From positions 3,208,001-3,272,000 of the forward strand of contig BSBM01000964.1 in NCBI GenBank assembly GCA_027924585.1: 64,000 bases of DNA, written 5' to 3'. Both the position numbers and the translations under genes were made by a program. Below, in pieces: positions 57,803 to 64,000 of the stretch. The stretch is from Larix kaempferi (Eukaryota; Streptophyta; Pinopsida; Pinales; Pinaceae). Position 1 is the first letter of the stretch. Every line of letters begins with the position of its first letter. Below the pieces are notes generated by a model. The model searched no databases. It saw nothing but the letters and a program-made list of their open reading frames with translations, and had not been told where the DNA came from.

Positions 57803-60800
57803 CTTAATTTTTTATTACCAATCATTAAATTTTTTCATCCTAGTTTTTTTATTACCCATATTACATTTTTCTTAATAAACATTGTTAGTATCCCACCTAT
57901 TGGGTTTAACCCACTTCCTCTTGTTTAGAGCATATGATTGAAGGATGTCGGTGAAAGAAAACATGAAACATGGAGTTACTTTTCCAAGTTAATCGAAAGG
58001 ATTAAATATTTTAAAGGCTAGATTGTTTAGTTGGTCTTGTGCCAATGGTTAAGAATCATTATAATAATATAAAATAATATACGAACTTTATTTTGATTCA
58101 ACTGTATCCCAAACCAGTGACGTTTCCTGTGTGGATATTCGAAAGGGTTTGTCATTTCATCGGAATGATATGGATCCGTGATGAATAATTCTCTAAGGAA
58201 TGGCATGGATAATATTTTAACTGATAGGGATATATTTGATGGATGTTTGTTAGGTAATATTCGAGAACTAATAACATTTTTTGTGAGAAAAAGAAATTTT
58301 AACTATTATGTGTATGTCATAATCGTATGATAATATTACGAAGGAATTATTCTGTTAAATAAATAGATAATAATATTAGTGAAGAATCGATATTAATATT
58401 AAAAATAATATCATTATCAATTTCTAAATATTAATTTAATTATTTAATTTAAATATTTATCATATTAATTTATAATTGTTTAATTTAATTATTTATTATA
58501 TTAATTTTGTTATAATAATAAAAAACAAAAATACTTTATAAAAAAAATTATTTCAATATAACCTACAATCTTCCTTATCCTTATAATATGACATACACAT
58601 CACTTACTATTTACAAACAAATCATATACAATATAATGTGATATAATTTATTATTTACAAACCATTTATGATTTAATGTTATATAATTAACTATTTACAA
58701 AGAATTCATAGGTTGAAAAGTGTAAAATGTTTTATCACAAAGTAGTTTTCGATTCATTACTAATTCAGTTCTTTTTGTAGTGACTGAGAATTCAAATTCA
58801 ATGAAGATTTAAAATAAAATCTTATATAATAAAAATTATGAAATATTATATTTTTGACATTTAAAATTTATAATACATTGGTTTATAGAAAGAAAGAGAT
58901 GTCACAACATTTTTCTTGAGTCCTTGCTGGATGAGATTAAAAGTTTAAAGCTCCAACTGGAAGCAATATTGCCCTTTTATTTTCATAGTGTTATTGAAAT
59001 ATATATGTTAGAAGTATTATGGTAACTTTGTTTTGAGTTTTCTATTTGGCTAGTTTTCGGTTTGTTTAAAGAGATAACTATCAAAATGAATTGTGTATAG
59101 GTTGAGATCATTTTTAAGTTTATGTTTTCCAGAGGCATTTCTTTCGAGTTTATAATTCTTAAAATGCTATTGAAATATATATGTATTATGTAGTTGGAAG
59201 TATTATGGTAACTTTGTTTTCAGCTTTTTGTTTAGTTTTTGGAATGCTTTTTTTTACTCACACAGAACTGTCAAGGTGAATGATACAGTTTCTCATAAAT
59301 GTAACTTAAGTTATAGTTTTTAAAACAAATTATGGAATAGTTTAATAATATATAGTAAAATAATAATTCAAAATGTTAAATATTAAAATGTTTAATAAAA
59401 TAATAAGTCAAAATGTTGAATACTTTCTATATATAATATTTTTTAAATGATAGTGAAACATAATAATAATATATGAAATATAGAATTGGAATGATAATAA
59501 AAAATGACATGATAATATTTAGAGAACCATTTAAAAGAAAATATTATCATAATTAATGGATAATGGATATTTTAATTAGAAACAATTAATGTAAATTTAA
59601 AAACTATATTATTTATAATATCTTTGTTATAAATCATATTTAATAAAAAGTAAATTAAAAAATTAAAAAACTAAAATTTTAGTATAAAATTTTAAATAAA
59701 TATGATTTTATAATTTAATATTTAATTTAAATATTTTCATATGACATTTTATAATAATCATAAACCATACTAATTTTAAAAATTTATTTAAATAAAACTT
59801 ATAATGTTTTATATACTTATAATATCAAATATATATAATAGAGTTACATGTAAATTCTTACTCAACTATTATAAAATTTATGGAATATTTTTTTTTTAAA
59901 TTAATAAAATTTTTTTTTGATTTTGTATATAATCATATTTTGTAATTTAAGAGTGTATAATATGTGTGAGATATTTAGTATTGATGTCTAAGTTTGTGTG
60001 TTAAAACATCCCTTTGAGTTTTCCCATATGTAATATATGTTTTGATTTTCATGGTTCCATGGTTTTGTACTTGAGTGAAGAGCATGCTACTACAAACTTG
60101 AGCTAACCCACAAGAAGAATGGACTCTGAATTAACACTCAGAGTAGAGAGAATAAACTGGACTATGAATTGATATTGGAACTTTGGAAGTAGATAAAATA
60201 ATAAATTTCTCAATGAGGAAAGGATATGTCTTGTTATTGAGAGAAATAGTTACGTTTTAAATGAGTTTGATGTTTTCTTCACCGACATAAAACAAGCAGG
60301 AGAATTCGAATTAGTGCTCTTTCTCAGAATTCCTTATTTATATTAACCTTGATCCCAGGAAAAATTCCACATACAGAGTACACTTAGTATACAGTATTCA
60401 CCATTTATTGGTAGAACCATCTTGTATTGTAAATATAAAGTTGATTATTGACAACTATTGCTATGAAGGAAATTGTCACTCATTCTCCATATATGAGAAC
60501 ATGCAATGTAAGTTATGTCGAGCTAAAATGTTGTGCATTTTCATTTCACTATAAATTCAATATGCCATTGATTTGTTTTGGATCTCTGTGAGTAGGTGTC
60601 ACATCCTCAAATAATAAAATTTCGAAAAAAAAAAAATTTCTATTATCTTTATTAGGAGTTAGTATTTGGATAAATATCCTATTTTAATAAAAAGCTTATT
60701 TATATATATATATATTAGTTAAAAAAATACAATTGTTCTCTTCACAATTACATACTTATCCATAAATTCCTTTCATATTTTTGTAACAAATTCTCTTTTT

Positions 60801-63319
60801 CAAATTTATAGATGATAAGACATACAATTAAGTTTATATATAAACATATATACAACAACTTCTCATATTTATCATTTTAGAAATCTCTTTACTTCTTTTA
60901 TGCAACTTAAAAGATACAATTATGATTTATAATATTTCTTATTCTTTTCTATTTTAATTTTTCAAAATAAATCATGTTGATCATTTCTACGATTTTTCAT
61001 CTATCCAAAGAGTAGAAAATATTTATAACCCAAATCAATTACAAATGATAACATTTACATCATCTAGATTCTATATTGTTTTAATATAATATCAACGTAT
61101 TTAATACTAATCTTTACTTTACACATCTTCTATATTTACACACGAATAAGGTAATTAACCATTGGAAAGGATTAACATTCATATGTGCAAGCATTAATCT
61201 CTCTCTCTATATCTAGATAATCGTAAGAACAATCATACCAATCATTAAAGGACCCTTAAATAGATTACATGCTAAGGCTGGAAACATATTCGATTTATCT
61301 GAGTATAACTTGGTCACCAACCATACAATAAGGAAATTTAACAATGGAAATGATTTATAACTAGAATTCGACTCATATAAATATTAACTCTGTCGGTTTG
61401 TCAAAAGATCTCCCACGAAGGGAAATCACACTTGATACCAACATAAGACATAAGGAGCCATACCGAGACTCTACCCGTTATGAAGAAATATGCGTAATTA
61501 TTGTATAGTCAGACAATTCGTTAACCGATTTATTACACACAATTTAATTATACAATCGTGGAAGATCATCCTGTTGACCATGGTCATTGGAATGCTATGA
61601 TTTGATAGAAAAAACTTTAATGACCAGGATTGTTTTTTTTGTTGCAATGGTCGACATAAATTTTTTGACATGTTCACGAGATAATCGCTCCAACGGATTA
61701 CCTAGATGATGCTACCATGAAATCAGGGTGATTGTATCAGGTAGCCGTAGATACAATTCGCATAAGTTATCATTAAACTCTAGAGCGAGGACGAGATAAC
61801 AATGTAGTTCAAAAATCCGGTTTACATATTTACTGTAATTATTATTTTTTAATTATAAGTCTGATTAATGATGGTGACGACTATCATTAAAATTAATTCA
61901 TCTACCTAGGAGTGTATACTATATTCAACAACTCTTAAGCATAAGGATCTGATTCGATCCTCCTACTCTATTGCACAAAGATCATTTTTTAATATTTTTT
62001 GAGATTAATCTCTATAGAATCGTTGTATATATTAACATGAAGGTTGTTTACATAGAAAAATGGACTCGATCCATTTGATTAGTATCGAGATATTTTATAT
62101 TTAGACACGGAGATCCTTAACACGAACTTGTTTATATCATAGTAGCAAAATATGGTTGTATTGGCAGTTGCTACAGAAATTCGGATCAAGTTAAAAATAC
62201 AACAAACATTCAAGATGATATGGGTTCGGTACAATCAACTATCTATTTACCCAATTTTGAATGAACTGAATTGGAATGAAATTCATATTGATACAATAAA
62301 ATATAAAACTCCAAAACATGGATTAATAAAAATATTTATTTAAGAAAAAACTTTAAAATATTTTTTTAATTTAGTGTTATTATATATTATACATTTAAAC
62401 TTTTATATATCATTTGGGTTATTACTATTACATGTAGTTTTTTATTTAAGTTTTATTTTATTATAAGTAGTATTTTTAATTAAATTTTATTTTATTATAA
62501 GTAGTATTTTTATTTAAATTTGATTTTATATTATTGTTATTTTAATTTTACATTTTATATTTTAGTATTTATTATTTATCAAAAAGTAAATTTATGTAGT
62601 TTTTTTGTTTTTATTTTTTTAAGTCATTTTATATAAAAATAGATTTGTGTAGTTTTAAGTTGTATTTTTAAAGTTTTTAATGAAAAATGAATGAGATGTT
62701 AAAATTTAGAATGATTATGTATAATTTTATTTTATTTTTAAATTAAAATGACATCTTTTTTGTATTTATAAGATGTCTACTCCCGTATTTTAAATCCACA
62801 AAAATATCCAGGGATAACACAAGGATCACATTCAATCTTAACGTAGAGGTTAATACAGGGATCGATACAATAATCGATCTTCCCAAGAATACAGTGGTTA
62901 ATTTAATTATGAAATGTTATTCACAGCATACGATCCATCCCTTTTTATTTTACAAAGGGATTATATAAAATCTCTACATGGAAGTATTATAGAATATGAT
63001 TCCTATCTTTGAATCTTACATCGATATTTACAAGAGATAAAAAAAAATATGAATTTGAACCTTAATCAAATTCTCAAGAAACCGCCAGAATATAAATCCC
63101 AAGGTAATTACGTTTTGACAGGGTTCTGGCACTGAAGAGGACTGCATTAAAAGTTCTAGATTATATGTACTTCGTCTATTTCACCGATTAATTGGACAAA
63201 ACCAAAGAATGAGTTTTTGATACAAAGTATCATCACTGTCATCACGTATACAAAATTTTGTACTGCCACTGCGTTAATGGTCACGACTTTGTGTCACCAT
63301 ATATTTTCGATTTTAAAAT
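57803..63319. other. Very AT-rich unassigned DNA
   Basis: No gene is recognised. A 45-bp word set (TATTGAAATATATATGT, AAGTATTATGGTAACTTTG) occurs at 58992 and again at 59168. 58360-59960 and 62340-62770 are almost pure A/T. A 63-codon open frame at 62152-62343 has no recognisable feature. Confidence 0.5.
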
Positions 63320-63464
63320 ACAAAGAGATTGAATAAAATTTCGATTTAATTATACACGGTATGAAAGTGACTTTTAAATTTAATTACACACGAATCGAAA
63401 CAAAGATTTCAATTTAATTGCACAAGGGTCGAAACAGAGCTTTCAATTTAATTCCACATGGGAA
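63320..63464. repeat. Short tandem repeat, about 40 bp x 3
   Basis: Units read like TTCAATTTAATTNCACA followed by GG/AATCGAAACA. They directly border the chromovirus fragment. Confidence 0.6.
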
Positions 63465-64000
63465 GTGCAAGCTTCTATGATACCATTCCTATCATAGCCA
63501 ACTCTTCAAAAGGTCTGCAATACCTGGGTTCCAACTTGGAACACCTTCGTAAGCTCAAGTTACTCTCTTTGGTTTTCCTTTAGACAAACATGAAATCCAA
63601 CGTTAAAATCTCTTGGTATTCCTTTTAGATCCACATAAATTTTCTGTCGATCTTGAACAACTTTTAAGTTTTGTTACACTTCTTTGAGAATCTATTCCAT
63701 CTCCTTCAACATGTCAGGACCTAGAACAATCCTATCAACAGGGTTATCCAATGACATAGGAGTGTGGAATTACCCACAATGCAATACTTCAAATGGACTC
63801 ATTTTTAGTGAAGTTTTATATCCATTATTATATAAGCAAATTCTACTAAATGCAAATAGGCCTCCCAGTTACCTAGTTTATCCATTACATACATCCACAA
63901 CATATCTTCTAAGACTTGGTTAGTTCTTTCAGTTTTCCCATCCATCTGAGGATGGTAAGCAGTAGTGAAATTCAACTAAGTATCTAATCCTTTAAACAAA
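63465..64000 (-). pseudogene. Chromovirus integrase fragment at window edge
   Basis: On the minus strand this matches 21700-22220 in order: VDRIVLGPDMLKEME, YNNGYKTSLKMSPF, and the TERTNQVLEDML region near 63930 (where the other copy reads TKRTNQV). Several stops break it. It ends at the left near the GPFEV/VAYRL part, so chromodomain and LTR are missing on that side. The element continues beyond the window on the right. It is an independent, truncated copy of the family at 20753-26366. Confidence 0.88.

Noticed and set aside
61428-61440. CTTGATACCAA, resembling a reversed copia primer-binding site
   Set aside because: Only the TTGGTATCA part fits, the rest differs, and no LTR border, gag or second LTR is nearby.
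63474-63486. CTATGATACCA, resembling a primer-binding site
   Set aside because: It aligns with ordinary integrase coding sequence of the related chromovirus copy near 21710, so it is not a PBS.

Overview
This window looks like nuclear DNA of a land plant, most likely a vascular plant with a large, repeat-rich genome. It is AT-rich, holds several nested LTR retrotransposons whose copia primer-binding sites match plant initiator tRNA-Met, and carries a eukaryotic tRNA-Gln gene plus fragments of plant genes (methyl-CpG-binding protein, two-RRM protein, VPS4/SKD1 ATPase, plastid ClpC, possibly PMI1-like). No complete ordinary protein-coding host gene is visible. The species cannot be read from the sequence. 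Old, diverged elements would suit a gymnosperm, but that is only an inference.

Layout. 1-570 is a tandem repeat with a period of about 101 bp. A 19.9-kb Ty3/gypsy element of the non-chromoviral type (571-20422, minus strand, LTRs of about 1520 bp) has inserted into that repeat. Its order is gag, PR, RT, RH, INT, then an extra ORF of about 970 codons beside the 3' LTR. A full-length Ty1/copia element (5155-11708, minus, 549-bp LTRs, TTAAC target duplication) is nested in the spacer before the extra ORF. 20753-26366 is a 5'-truncated chromovirus (minus) with a C-terminal chromodomain. Its RT is split by a second nested, apparently non-autonomous element (23741-26110) that encodes only a gag-like repetitive protein. 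28395-30076 is the 5' end of another copia element. 30430-30666 is a probable tRNA-derived SINE.

30667-50942 is mostly AT-rich unassigned DNA with microsatellites. It also holds a possible pair of exons resembling PMI1-type proteins (36572-37270), a hairpin-forming tandem array (about 40155-40770) and a probable solo LTR (49190-49869).

The most striking feature is 50943-55808. This is a young, structurally complete LTR element on the minus strand, with 291-bp LTRs differing at 5 positions, an AAGTT target duplication, a PBS and a polypurine tract. It has no PR, RT, RH or INT. It holds one intact 584-codon gag-like/acidic ORF and pieces of four unrelated host genes: MBD in the sense direction, and RRM, SKD1/VPS4 and ClpC in antisense, with SKD1 and ClpC fused in frame. 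An intact tRNA-Gln(UUG) gene lies 370 bp beyond it.

56250-63319 is very AT-rich with small duplications. The window ends in a fragment of the same chromovirus family (63465-64000). All autonomous elements here are decayed (stops, frameshifts, lost catalytic residues), and LTR divergence agrees with the nesting order.
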